Source of the DNA: Bacteroidales bacterium
Lineage (GTDB): Bacteria; Bacteroidota; Bacteroidia; Bacteroidales; ML635J-15
Direction of reading: 5' to 3'
NCBI GenBank assembly: GCA_003249955.1
Contig: QKHS01000042.1
Span: 1-64,000, forward strand
Length of the DNA: 64,000 bases
In this document: positions 29,334 through 38,459 of the stretch, piece by piece
How the letters are laid out: each line of letters opens with the position of its first letter
Position numbering within the stretch: the first letter of the stretch is position 1
Notes under the pieces: model-generated
Databases searched by the model: none
What the model was told of the DNA's origin: nothing
What the model saw: the letters and a program-made list of their open reading frames with translations, nothing else
Program-made: the position numbers and the translations under genes

Positions 29334-31217
29334 ATGAAGAAGCACACTATCTTGTATTTTTTTATTTCTATAATTATTTGTTTTACATTTTCGCCATCAC
29401 TTAGACTTTTTGCTCAAAAAACAAATTCCGGAAACGATAAAAATGTTGGCATGTTTAGTCTAAGCAATGAATATAAGGGCACAAGAGAAATGCCGGAGCC
29501 ATCAGAATATTGGCCGGTTTTTCAATCAGATATTCCTTATCTTGACACTACAGTAACTGCCGACATTGCTGTTTTTTACGGGGCTGGACATACAAGTCTG
29601 GTAAATCCTGTAATAATTACTGACGGTTTTGACCCGGGAGACATAAGGCCAATTGAAGGTCTCTACGAAATAGGAAACCAGCAAAACATGATTGATACTT
29701 TGCGTGCATTAGGAAATGATTTTATCCTTGTAAATTTTAATTCAGGAGCCGACTACATTCAGAGAAACTCAATGTTAATTGTCAGCTTGCTGGATACCAT
29801 ACAAACAATAATGTACAATAACGGGAATTTGTCGGAAACTCCTCAGATAGTATTGGTAGGGCCAAGCATGGGCGGTCTTATCACCAGACATGCTCTCTGC
29901 TATATGGAGCAGAACAACATGGACCATCATGTCCGGAACTGGATTAGTTTTGACTCGCCACACAAAGGAGCCAACATTCCGCTTGGGCTTCAGCACTGGT
30001 TGAGATTTTTTGCCGAAGTTGCAGAATCGGAAGGAGCAATTTACGGCTTGTCTAAAATGAATTCGGTTGCAGCAAAACAAATGCTGTTATATCATTATTC
30101 CGCAACTTCGAACGGAATTGCAGGACCAAACGGATTAAGAAACGACTTCGTAAACGAGATTAATGCCCTTGGCTTTCCTCAACAACCTAGAATAGTCGCT
30201 TTTGCCAACGGCAGCGGTTATTCCGTTAAACAACCTTACGAAGCAGGCGAAAAGGTAGTTGAGTATGAATATTCAGGCTTTCTTGCCAGCTTAACCGGAA
30301 ACATATGGGCCGTTCCGCAACAGGTTAACACAAGAATTTTTGAAGGACTCTACGACACAGCATTGCCACTTGATGAAGTTACAGAAGATATTTATGTTAA
30401 CAACACATTATCGTACGACAACGCTCCGGGAGGAGACACCCCTACATTTGCAGAAGTTGCTGAGGATGATCCTGGCTACGGTACAATAATCGCATTACAC
30501 GACAGCCACTGCTTTATTCCTACAATAAGTGCCCTGTGCATAGAAAACACCAATGACCCTGAATATAACATAAGTGAAAATTACGAAAATCTGATGACAC
30601 CTTTTGACACCCTGTATTTTCCTTATGAAAACGAAGAGCACGTAGAGATCACACCACAGTCAATTACCGGTTTTATAACAGAAATTAATAATTTCGCTCC
30701 TGTGTTTACCTGTATTCCTGAAACAGAGATTGAAACCGGGGAAGAATACAGCCTCATGCTGACAGCATCGGATGTTAACTACTGGAATATTTTAAGTTTT
30801 GAACCATTAGAATTACCAACCTGGCTTAACTACAACTCCGGAACCAATATCATAAGCGGCACCCCTTCTGCTGTAAATTCAGGGACTAATCATGTTGAAG
30901 TTTCTGTATCTGACGGATTATTGAGCACAAACCTTGAATTCGACATCAATGTATTAAACAATACAAGTGTGAATTCATCAGTTTCTGACAACATTTTAAT
31001 ATATCCCAATCCTGTCAGCGACATCATTAACATTTCATTCTTAAAAGAAAACAATTACAATATAAAAATTATTGACATCTCAGGAAACACTGTCAATGAA
31101 ATCCAAACTTCAGGCCTTAACAACGAAATATCATTCAGGGAACTTAAAAGCGGATTTTATGTAATTGTTATCTCTACTGATAATCTCACTTACAAAGCAA
31201 GATTCGTGAAAATTTAA
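29334..31217 (+). CDS. T9SS-exported PGAP1/lipase-like alpha/beta hydrolase
   Basis: 627 residues. The ATG at 29334 begins a clear signal peptide (MKKHTILYFFISIIICFTF, cleavage near LFAQ). A catalytic alpha/beta hydrolase domain follows: LVGPSMGGLITRHAL contains the GxSxG nucleophile, and FDSPHKGANIPLG is typical of lipases and PGAP1-like deacylases. A Pro- and Gly-rich Ig-like (He_PIG) domain is next (about 465-550). The last 80 residues are a type A T9SS sorting domain with IYPNPVSDIINI. By this layout it is secreted or surface-bound and cleaves an ester. The substrate is unknown, and lipid is only a family-based guess. Confidence 0.85.
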   Translation: MKKHTILYFFISIIICFTFSPSLRLFAQKTNSGNDKNVGMFSLSNEYKGTREMPEPSEYWPVFQSDIPYLDTTVTADIAVFYGAGHTSLVNPVIITDGFDPGDIRPIEGLYEIGNQQNMIDTLRALGNDFILVNFNSGADYIQRNSMLIVSLLDTIQTIMYNNGNLSETPQIVLVGPSMGGLITRHALCYMEQNNMDHHVRNWISFDSPHKGANIPLGLQHWLRFFAEVAESEGAIYGLSKMNSVAAKQMLLYHYSATSNGIAGPNGLRNDFVNEINALGFPQQPRIVAFANGSGYSVKQPYEAGEKVVEYEYSGFLASLTGNIWAVPQQVNTRIFEGLYDTALPLDEVTEDIYVNNTLSYDNAPGGDTPTFAEVAEDDPGYGTIIALHDSHCFIPTISALCIENTNDPEYNISENYENLMTPFDTLYFPYENEEHVEITPQSITGFITEINNFAPVFTCIPETEIETGEEYSLMLTASDVNYWNILSFEPLELPTWLNYNSGTNIISGTPSAVNSGTNHVEVSVSDGLLSTNLEFDINVLNNTSVNSSVSDNILIYPNPVSDIINISFLKENNYNIKIIDISGNTVNEIQTSGLNNEISFRELKSGFYVIVISTDNLTYKARFVKI

Positions 31218-31241
31218 AACTTATTCTGCTAATGTCAAAAA

Positions 31242-31262
31242 GGTGTTATTCTGACTAACACC
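31242..31262 (+). terminator. Weak hairpin after the T9SS hydrolase gene
   Basis: GGTGTTA / TAACACC, a 7-bp perfect stem with a 7-base loop, 24 bases after the stop. There is no T tract, so termination strength is doubtful. Confidence 0.35.
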
Positions 31263-31330
31263 ATTACATTGCAAAACGCAAAGCCAAAATCCGGTTCCGG
31301 CACATATACAATTCTTGTCAAATCTTTTTT

Positions 31331-31338
31331 TAAATTTG
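31331..31338 (+). promoter_or_regulatory. Bacteroidota -7 element, membrane protein and nuclease genes
   Basis: TAAATTTG followed by CAGAAAAA, 14 bases before the ATG at 31353. Confidence 0.5.
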
Positions 31339-31352
31339 CAGAAAAATCATAT

Positions 31353-32060
31353 ATGGTAAATTACGATATAGTTTTTCAAAGACTTCTGAACGAAGGCTAT
31401 GAATTCAGATTCAACCACTATATTAAAGAAGGATTCGGGCTTTTCAAAAAACACCTTGGCGGGTTTGTGGGATTTTTTGCAATCGTTATGCCTGTGTACT
31501 TTGCTGCCGGATACTTTCTTAAGGACTACGGAAGCTTTATTACAAATCTGATACAACCATCTGTCACTGCAGGAGCTCTTCTCGTTGCCAATGAAGTGTT
31601 TAAGGGAAAATCTCCTGATTTTGCAAAATTCTTTGACGGATTTAAATTTTTTATTGTACTTCTGCTTCTAAGCATTGTTTCAAGTGTTCTGACAATTATA
31701 GGGTTATTATTTTTAATTGTTCCGGGAATTTATCTTGGCGTTGCCTATTCTTTTGCTCACATGTTTGTAATTTTTCTGGGTTATGATTTCTGGCCGGCAA
31801 TGGAATTAAGCCGGAAAATAATTACTCATAAATGGTGGGAATTTTTTGGGTTTTTCTTTGTGTTGGCGCTTATAAATATAGGAGGATTCTTAGCTTGCGG
31901 AGTAGGAATTATTTTTACAATTCCTGCCACCCTATGCATGCAATACATTGCTTTTGAAGATATTATAGGCGGAGCAATCCGAAAATACGGGACTCCTGAA
32001 CAAACTGTACAAAATGCATTTACTTCAGAAAACAATACTGAAACTAATGATAATGAATAA
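31353..32060 (+). CDS. Hypothetical multi-helix membrane protein (YciC/GDPD-membrane-like)
   Basis: 235 residues. The ATG at 31353 is preferred to an open-frame start 84 bases upstream because that one precedes the promoter element. After a soluble N-terminus (about 35 residues) it has five or so hydrophobic segments with LFLIVPGIYLGVAYSFA, a pattern shared by YciC-like and GDPD-associated membrane domains. The C-terminus is a short polar tail. Its function is not known. It overlaps the start of the following nuclease gene by 8 bases, so the two are translated in tandem. Confidence 0.72.
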   Translation: MVNYDIVFQRLLNEGYEFRFNHYIKEGFGLFKKHLGGFVGFFAIVMPVYFAAGYFLKDYGSFITNLIQPSVTAGALLVANEVFKGKSPDFAKFFDGFKFFIVLLLLSIVSSVLTIIGLLFLIVPGIYLGVAYSFAHMFVIFLGYDFWPAMELSRKIITHKWWEFFGFFFVLALINIGGFLACGVGIIFTIPATLCMQYIAFEDIIGGAIRKYGTPEQTVQNAFTSENNTETNDNE

Positions 32061-32820
32061 AACAGCAATATTTTCAGTTATAGCAGTCATTTTTCTGCAA
32101 ATCCCTTTACTGAATGCCCAGAAAGTAAAACTGCCTTTGCAAATACCCGAAACAAAACGTGGCGAAAAAATAATATGTCACTCTTCGTATTGCTTCGTAT
32201 ATGACGAAGATTATGAACAATCAAAATGGGTTGCCTACCACCTGACTTCAGAAATGGTGAACGGAGAAGAACCTCGTGATGACAGCTTTAAACCGGACCC
32301 TGAGGTCGTAACAGGAACTGCAGACATAGAAGACTATAAATCAAGCGGTTACGATCGTGGACATCTTGCGCCGGCAGCCGACATGTCTTTAACCGAAGAA
32401 TCCATGAAAGAGTCTTTTTATTTCAGCAATATAAGCCCACAGTTACCCGGTTTTAACCGTGGCATGTGGAAAACGCTCGAGTCTGAAGTACGTAATTATG
32501 CAAAAAATCTCGGAAACATATATATTGTAACAGGCCCACTGTTAAAACCGGGCTTACAGACAATAGGAAAGAATGAAGTCAGAGTTCCGGAAGAATTTTA
32601 CAAAGCAGTTTTATTCGTCAGTGATACTCTCATTACAGGAATAGCTTTTATTCTGCCGAATAAAAAACTGAACAACGGTTCTGTTTATGAATATGCAATA
32701 TGCATAGATGATCTTGAAAGAAAAACAGGTATTGACTTTTTCCCTGGTCTGCCTTACTTTATAGAGAAAAAAACCGAGAGAAAATGTGACACTGTCCTTT
32801 GGGAGCAATTTTCGGAATAG
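32053..32820 (+). CDS. DNA/RNA non-specific endonuclease (NUC1 family), exported
   Basis: 255 residues. The ATG at 32053 starts a signal peptide (MNKTAIFSVIAVIFLQIPLLNAQ); another ATG lies two codons upstream. The catalytic motif SGYDRGHLAPAADMS holds the general-base His, and SNISPQLPGFNRGMWKTLE supplies the Mg-binding Asn. By family it is a Mg-dependent nuclease of the Serratia/EndoG type that cuts DNA and RNA outside the cytoplasm, probably for nutrient scavenging. No immunity protein is evident, which fits export. It overlaps the preceding membrane gene by 8 bases. Confidence 0.92.
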   Translation: MNKTAIFSVIAVIFLQIPLLNAQKVKLPLQIPETKRGEKIICHSSYCFVYDEDYEQSKWVAYHLTSEMVNGEEPRDDSFKPDPEVVTGTADIEDYKSSGYDRGHLAPAADMSLTEESMKESFYFSNISPQLPGFNRGMWKTLESEVRNYAKNLGNIYIVTGPLLKPGLQTIGKNEVRVPEEFYKAVLFVSDTLITGIAFILPNKKLNNGSVYEYAICIDDLERKTGIDFFPGLPYFIEKKTERKCDTVLWEQFSE

Positions 32821-32962
32821 TTCTTTTTCTTTCAAAAACCACAGTTCTTTTTAGGGATAATTTTTGCTGTAATTCGCAACATTATTTTTTAACTTGTTTC
32901 CTGAAAAACTGCTTTTGTTAAAATTAAGGACAATATTGTCCGATCCGGGTCCTGCAAATATT

Positions 32963-34498
32963 TTACATCAATTTATTTATCTGGAGCAACTGATCAATAT
33001 ATTCCCGGGTGTTTGACAAACGCGGAACCTTATGCTGACCGCCAAGTTTTCCTTTATCTCTGAGCCATGTGTAAAAAACACCGTCCTTTAGCACCGTATA
33101 TTCAGGAAATCCGAGTGTAATATCTTTAAACCGTTTTGCATCATAGTCCGAATTAACCTCGCGTAGCTTTGTATCAGTCAGTTCCATAAATAAATCCATG
33201 TCTTCCGGTGCTGCAATAAATTCAAACAACCACTCGTGTGCCCCCTCTGAACCCGAAGTGTGAAAAACCGGAGCCGCCGTATATTCTCTTATTTGAGCCC
33301 CGGTGTGTTCACATGCATAGTTTAAGGCCGTCTGAGCATTATCAATAATAACTTCTTCTCCAAATGCATTAATGTAATGTCTGGTTCTGCCTGTGATTTT
33401 TATTTTATACGGATTTCGTGAAACAAAACTTACAGTGTCTCCTATAACATATCTCCACAAGCCGCCATTAGTCGAAATCACCATAGCATAATTCACCCCG
33501 GTTTCAACTTCAGACAACGGAACGGCATTATCTTTACCATCCAGATAATCTGCCAGTTTAATAAATTCATAATAAATCCCGTAATCCAGCATCAGCAACA
33601 TACCGTCTCTATTTGCAGGATCTCCGTATGATGTATCATCCTGAATGCCGAAAAACCCTTCAGATGCATTATATGTTTCAAGATAAGTCATTGCTGACGA
33701 CGGAATAAGCTTTTGATATGAGTTTTTGTATGGCAAAAAACTTACCCCTCCATGTACAAACAACTCAATATTAGGCCAAACCTCCAGAATATTATCTTTT
33801 CCTGTATAAACGAGTATCTTTTTAAGCAGCACCAAAAGCCAGGTAGGAACCCCGACAATATTGGTGACATTTTTATTATATGTGTTTTCGACAATCCTGT
33901 CAAGCTTCTCCTCCCAATCCTCAATAAGAGCAATTTCTTCCTTAGGCAATCTGTGAAAATATGTCCAGAAAGGCAAATTCTTTATTAATACTGCCGATAA
34001 ATCCCCGTAATATGAATTCTCGCTGTTCAGATTTATATTTGTACTGCCGCCTATTGCCAGCGACTTTCCCATAAACACCCCGGTTTCCGGATACCTGTCG
34101 GCATAAAGCATAAAAATATCTTTTCCGCTCTTAAAATGGCACTCCTCCAACGACTCCCGGCTTATAGGTATAAACTTACTTCTGTCCGAAGTCGTTCCGC
34201 TTGATTTTGCAAACCATTTAATCTCATTTGGCCAGAGAACATTCTGCTCCCCGTTCATGACCCGCTCAATATATGGTTTTAAACTATCATAATCGTGAAG
34301 CGGTACATTTTTCATAAAATCATGTTGGGATCTGATGCCGGCAAAATTATATTTCAACCCGAATTCTGTAGAAACGGCAGTCTCAACAAGCTTACTGAAA
34401 ACATTCTCCTGCACTTCAACAGGATTCTTACGAAAATAATCTATTTGCGAAAGCCTGTTGTAGTTTATTAATCCGACCAATGAATTTATTAGTGTCAT
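32963..34498 (-). CDS. GH3-family (auxin-responsive promoter-like) protein
   Basis: 511 residues. This is a bacterial member of the GH3 family, a branch of the acyl-adenylate-forming superfamily. The ATP-binding loop is KSSGTTSDRSKFIPIS near residue 95, and ISTNGGLWRYVIGDTV and ITGRTRHYINAFGEEVI are the later adenylation motifs. Plant GH3 enzymes join acids such as indole acetate or jasmonate to amino acids. The reaction of bacterial members is not settled. The gene is monocistronic, divergent from cvpA across 53 bases. It has no biosynthetic neighbours that would name the substrate. Confidence 0.88.
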   Translation of the reverse strand: MTLINSLVGLINYNRLSQIDYFRKNPVEVQENVFSKLVETAVSTEFGLKYNFAGIRSQHDFMKNVPLHDYDSLKPYIERVMNGEQNVLWPNEIKWFAKSSGTTSDRSKFIPISRESLEECHFKSGKDIFMLYADRYPETGVFMGKSLAIGGSTNINLNSENSYYGDLSAVLIKNLPFWTYFHRLPKEEIALIEDWEEKLDRIVENTYNKNVTNIVGVPTWLLVLLKKILVYTGKDNILEVWPNIELFVHGGVSFLPYKNSYQKLIPSSAMTYLETYNASEGFFGIQDDTSYGDPANRDGMLLMLDYGIYYEFIKLADYLDGKDNAVPLSEVETGVNYAMVISTNGGLWRYVIGDTVSFVSRNPYKIKITGRTRHYINAFGEEVIIDNAQTALNYACEHTGAQIREYTAAPVFHTSGSEGAHEWLFEFIAAPEDMDLFMELTDTKLREVNSDYDAKRFKDITLGFPEYTVLKDGVFYTWLRDKGKLGGQHKVPRLSNTREYIDQLLQINKLM

Positions 34499-34524
34499 AT
34501 AAAGCGAATTAACAAAAAATAATT

Positions 34525-34532
34525 TAATTTTA
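34525..34532 (+). promoter_or_regulatory. Near-consensus -7 element, cvpA gene
   Basis: TAATTTTA followed by GCAAAAAA: one base from TAnnTTTG, with the same A-rich continuation seen at other promoters here. It lies 19 bases before the ATG. Confidence 0.4.
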
Positions 34533-34551
34533 GCAAAAAAATTATCATAAT

Positions 34552-35040
34552 ATGGGTGTAATTGACATAATTATTTTAGTCATCATTTGTTTTTTCGGAT
34601 ACAAAGGGTATAAAAACGGGTTAGTTAAAGAATTAGGGAGCCTTATTGCTCTCGTTGCCGGAATCTTTATGGCAATAAGGTTTTCTGAGTTTACGGGATC
34701 ATTAATTTCGGAAAAATCAGGATTCAGCTCCGAATATCTCCCCGTAATATCTTTTGCAATAGTATTTATTGCCGTTGTGGTCGTTGTCCTTATATTTTCA
34801 AAATTACTTAATCAGTTTATGAAGCTGATTAAAATACAATGGCTGAATAAAATAGCCGGAACTGCTTTTTCCATACTTAAAACCATAATAATTTTAGGAG
34901 GTTTGTTTTTTATGATTTGCAGGTTTAATGAAAGACTCAATATCTTTGAACCATCTGCCACACAAAAATCATTTCTGTTCGATCGTTTTGTTCAGGTATT
35001 CGATTTTATATTCCCTTATGCAGAACATCTTTATCAATAG
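34552..35040 (+). CDS. CvpA-family membrane protein
   Basis: 162 residues with four predicted helices. The start IDIIILVIICFFGYKGYKNG and the following LGSLIALVAGIFMAI match the CvpA family, whose first member is linked to colicin V production and, in other bacteria, to envelope stress and cell-surface integrity. The exact function is unknown. The following M23 gene has its own -7 element 23 bases after the stop. Confidence 0.88.
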   Translation: MGVIDIIILVIICFFGYKGYKNGLVKELGSLIALVAGIFMAIRFSEFTGSLISEKSGFSSEYLPVISFAIVFIAVVVVVLIFSKLLNQFMKLIKIQWLNKIAGTAFSILKTIIILGGLFFMICRFNERLNIFEPSATQKSFLFDRFVQVFDFIFPYAEHLYQ

Positions 35041-35063
35041 GCCCTATTTTTACAGTAAATAAT

Positions 35064-35071
35064 TATCTTTG
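35064..35071 (+). promoter_or_regulatory. Bacteroidota -7 element, M23-dxr-rseP operon
   Basis: TATCTTTG followed by CAAAAAA, 14 bases before the ATG at 35086. Confidence 0.6.
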
Positions 35072-35085
35072 CAAAAAATTCTGTG

Positions 35086-35922
35086 ATGTCAAAGAAGAGA
35101 CACAAAATAATAAAATGGATGCAAAAAAAATTCCAGTTGGTCATATACCATGGAAACAGCTATGATGTCATCCGCAAATTCAGATTTAACAGGCTTGGAT
35201 TTTTTTTAATTACCTTCGGAATAACCTTCATTTTATTCGCGATACTTTCAGTATTCGTTGTTTACACTCCGATAAAACAACTTATTCCCGGATATCCTGA
35301 CAGAGAAACCAGAAGGCTCATTTACGAGAACTCGATACTGGCCGATAGTTTACTCAAAGAAATGGAAATCAGAGACCAATATCTAAAAATGATATCAGAT
35401 ATGATTTTTGACGACGTACCTATTGATAATGACTTTGTAGTTCCGGTTCAAAACCTCACAAAAGAACAAATAAAAGAATTCAATAATCCTACCATACAAA
35501 GGAAAAAAATCGAAGACAACACAACTTATACTCTTTCAAAGAACGATGCAATGCCAGATTTATTCCCTCCGGTCAAAGGGGTTGTAATCTCTCCGTATAA
35601 TCCGGCAAAAAAGCATTACGGAACAGATATAGCCTCATCAGGAGAAACAATAATTTCTGCAGTTTTAAGTGGCACGGTTATTTCGTCCGATTATACAATT
35701 GAAACAGGTTATACAATAATAATTCAGCATAAATCTGAACTCATATCTGTTTATAAACACAATAAGTCCTCATTTGTAAAAGCCGGAGATCTTATTGAAA
35801 CCGGACAAGCAATAGCCGTATATGGCAACAGTGGAGAAAATACCACAGGACCTCATCTTCATTTCGAATTATGGAGAAAAGGCGTATCTTTAAACCCTGA
35901 AGACTATATTCAATTTCAGTGA
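35086..35922 (+). CDS. M23-family (LytM) metallopeptidase, membrane-anchored
   Basis: 278 residues. A basic N-terminus is followed by one membrane helix (about 43-66), a short coiled coil, then a C-terminal LytM domain. Zn ligands are visible: HYGTDIA (H..xD) and PHLHFELW (HxH). By family it cleaves peptidoglycan cross-links or scaffolds such cleavage at the outer face of the inner membrane. The ATG at 35086 is chosen over a GTG one codon earlier. Its stop overlaps the dxr start as GTGA, so the two are translationally coupled. Confidence 0.92.
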   Translation: MSKKRHKIIKWMQKKFQLVIYHGNSYDVIRKFRFNRLGFFLITFGITFILFAILSVFVVYTPIKQLIPGYPDRETRRLIYENSILADSLLKEMEIRDQYLKMISDMIFDDVPIDNDFVVPVQNLTKEQIKEFNNPTIQRKKIEDNTTYTLSKNDAMPDLFPPVKGVVISPYNPAKKHYGTDIASSGETIISAVLSGTVISSDYTIETGYTIIIQHKSELISVYKHNKSSFVKAGDLIETGQAIAVYGNSGENTTGPHLHFELWRKGVSLNPEDYIQFQ

Positions 35923-37085
35923 AAAATCAAAAGAAAATAGCAATTTTGGGCTCAACCGGCTCAATAGGGACTCAGGCACTTGATATAATCAGAGATTATC
36001 CTGATTTATTTCAGGCCGAAGTTCTTGTGGCAAACAACAATATTGATTTGCTCATTAAACAGGCTCGCGAATTTGAGCCTAATTTTATTGTAATTGCAGA
36101 CGAATCGAAATATACAGCACTTAAAGAAGCTGTTTCAGACCTGCCTGTAAAAGTTTATGCAGGAGCTAAATCTATAGAGCAGGTAGCCTCACTCGACATT
36201 GTAGATATTGTACTTACGGCAATGGTTGGGTTTTCGGGATTAATGCCCACTATTCGTGCTATAGAAGCCGGTAAAATTATTGCTCTGGCAAATAAAGAAA
36301 CCCTGGTTGTTGGCGGACATATAATAACAGATTTACTAAAAAAGAGTAAATCCCGTATTATTCCCGTCGATTCTGAACATTCTGCAATTTTTCAATGCCT
36401 TGCAGGTGAGAATCCTGCAAACGTTGATAAACTTATTCTTACCGCATCAGGCGGGCCTTTCCGCGGGAAAGACAAAAATTTTCTTTCAAATGTCACTCCC
36501 GAACAGGCGCTCAGACATCCGAACTGGAGCATGGGGAACAAAGTTACTATTGACTCTGCAAGCCTGATGAACAAGGGACTCGAAGTTATTGAGGCACGCT
36601 GGTTATTCGGAATTCCGGCAGAAAAAATAGATGTTGTCGTTCACCCTCAATCTGTTATTCACTCTATGGTAGAGTTTAACGACGGATCAATAAAAGCGCA
36701 ACTGGGAGTACCCGATATGAGAATCCCGATTCAATATGCACTCGATTTCCCAAACCGTTCTGTTTCAACAAAAAACAGGTTCTCTTTTTCAGAAGTAAGT
36801 ACATTTACATTTGAGAAACCGGACTATGACACATTTCGTAACCTTAAAATTGCTTATGATTGTCTGAAAAAAGGCGGGAATGCATCATGCGTAATGAATG
36901 CTGCAAACGAAATTGCAGTAGAATTATTCCTGAAAAAAGAAATCAGTTTCACAGGGATATCCGACCTCATAGAAGAAACTTTAGGTAAAATTGAGTTTAT
37001 CAGCAACCCAAACCTTAAAGATTGTCTGGAAACAGATAATATTACAAGAATAAAATCGTTTGAAATATCTAAAAATATTAAATAA
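35919..37085 (+). CDS. dxr: 1-deoxy-D-xylulose 5-phosphate reductoisomerase
   Basis: 388 residues. This NADPH-dependent enzyme makes 2-C-methyl-D-erythritol 4-phosphate, the second step of the MEP isoprenoid pathway. GSTGSIGTQ is the NADPH loop, ANKETLVVGG and PVDSEHSA are active-site blocks, and the metal and substrate region has LTASGGPFRG and NKVTIDSASLMNKGLE. It starts with GTG, fixed by the 4-base GTGA overlap with the peptidase gene. The stop overlaps the rseP ATG as TAATG. Here it supplies isoprenoids to a unit that otherwise handles the envelope. Confidence 0.97.
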   Translation: MKNQKKIAILGSTGSIGTQALDIIRDYPDLFQAEVLVANNNIDLLIKQAREFEPNFIVIADESKYTALKEAVSDLPVKVYAGAKSIEQVASLDIVDIVLTAMVGFSGLMPTIRAIEAGKIIALANKETLVVGGHIITDLLKKSKSRIIPVDSEHSAIFQCLAGENPANVDKLILTASGGPFRGKDKNFLSNVTPEQALRHPNWSMGNKVTIDSASLMNKGLEVIEARWLFGIPAEKIDVVVHPQSVIHSMVEFNDGSIKAQLGVPDMRIPIQYALDFPNRSVSTKNRFSFSEVSTFTFEKPDYDTFRNLKIAYDCLKKGGNASCVMNAANEIAVELFLKKEISFTGISDLIEETLGKIEFISNPNLKDCLETDNITRIKSFEISKNIK

Positions 37086-38401
37086 TGGGACAACACGTAT
37101 TAGACATATTGGTAATGGCCGGACAATTAGTTCTGGCTCTTACACTTTTGGTTGTTATTCACGAATTGGGCCACTATCTTGCAGCAAGGCTGTTTGGCAT
37201 AAGGGTTTCAAAATTCTTTATTTTCTTCGACCCGTGGTTTAAAATATGGAGCAAAAAAATAGGTGAAACCGAATTTGGTTTTGGGTGGTTGCCGTTTGGA
37301 GGATATGTAAAAATTGCCGGGATGATTGATGAATCTCTGGATACCAAGCAACTTAAAGAAGAACCAAAAGAATGGGAATTCAGAAGTAAACCCGCATGGC
37401 AGAGATTAATTGTAATGATTGCTGGAGTTGTAATGAATGTAATTGCAGGGATAGTAATTCTTACAATGATACACCTTGTATTTACAAAAGATTATCTGCC
37501 TGTTGAAAATGTAAAAGAAGGTATTTACGCTTATCCTTACGCCAGGTTTCTGGGATTTGAGAACGGAGATAAAGTTATTGCAATAAACGGAAAAGAAACT
37601 GCCCGTTATGAAGATGTTTTTTCCACGAAGTTGTTTTTTGCAAAAACTGTAACCGTTGACCGTAACGGAAAAACTATCGAGCTTGAAATGACAGACACTC
37701 TGTATTCATATCTCAAAAACGGAGGTCAGTTTATAAGCCTGGATAACCATCCGTTTTCCATAGACAGCGTTGTCTCCGACATGCCAATTTCAAAAGCCGG
37801 ACTTAAACCCGGAGCAAAAGTTTTATCAATTGACAACAGTAAAATAACATCTTTTGGTAAAATGCGCGAAATTCTCAGCTTTAACAAAGGAAAAGAACTT
37901 CAGTTTGTTTTTGACAATGCAGGAAGTATCGACACAATTATGTTGCCAATTGACACACTTGGAAAAATCGGAATTTACACATCCTTGCCTGAATTTGACA
38001 GAAAAGCCTACTCGCTTTTTACTGCCCTTAGATATGGATGGGTCGATGCATTTGAAGTTGTTAACTCAAATATAAAAGGATACGGACTTATATTCAGCGG
38101 AAAAGAAAAAGCCAAAGACAATCTTCAGGGGCCTATCGGGATAGCCAAAGTATTCGGTAAAGTCTGGGATTGGTACAAATTTTGGAAATTAACCGGGATT
38201 ATTTCAATGATTTTGGCATTTGTAAACATTCTGCCTATTCCGGCTCTCGACGGAGGACATTCACTCTTCCTTATCATCGAGGTTATCACACGCAGGAAGT
38301 TGTCGGATAAGTTTATGGAAGTTGTTCAGATTATAGGAATGATTCTGTTGCTGGGATTAATGCTTCTTGTTATTGGAAATGATATTATAAATCTGTTTTG
38401 A
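37085..38401 (+). CDS. rseP: RIP zinc metalloprotease RseP (site-2 protease)
   Basis: 438 residues. The first helix holds the Zn motif HELGH at residues 26-30, and the last helices hold NILPIPALDGGH with the third ligand Asp. Between them are PDZ-like domains (two regions, about 130-300) and the FGWLPFGGYVKIAGM loop. By family it performs intramembrane cleavage of anti-sigma factors and of remnant signal peptides. The dxr-rseP order with TAATG coupling is common in many bacteria. No anti-sigma gene is in the window. Confidence 0.96.
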   Translation: MGQHVLDILVMAGQLVLALTLLVVIHELGHYLAARLFGIRVSKFFIFFDPWFKIWSKKIGETEFGFGWLPFGGYVKIAGMIDESLDTKQLKEEPKEWEFRSKPAWQRLIVMIAGVVMNVIAGIVILTMIHLVFTKDYLPVENVKEGIYAYPYARFLGFENGDKVIAINGKETARYEDVFSTKLFFAKTVTVDRNGKTIELEMTDTLYSYLKNGGQFISLDNHPFSIDSVVSDMPISKAGLKPGAKVLSIDNSKITSFGKMREILSFNKGKELQFVFDNAGSIDTIMLPIDTLGKIGIYTSLPEFDRKAYSLFTALRYGWVDAFEVVNSNIKGYGLIFSGKEKAKDNLQGPIGIAKVFGKVWDWYKFWKLTGIISMILAFVNILPIPALDGGHSLFLIIEVITRRKLSDKFMEVVQIIGMILLLGLMLLVIGNDIINLF

Positions 38402-38459
38402 TAACCGAAACAATATTATATCAGCAATAAACATATAAGTAAATTTTAATTACAGAATT

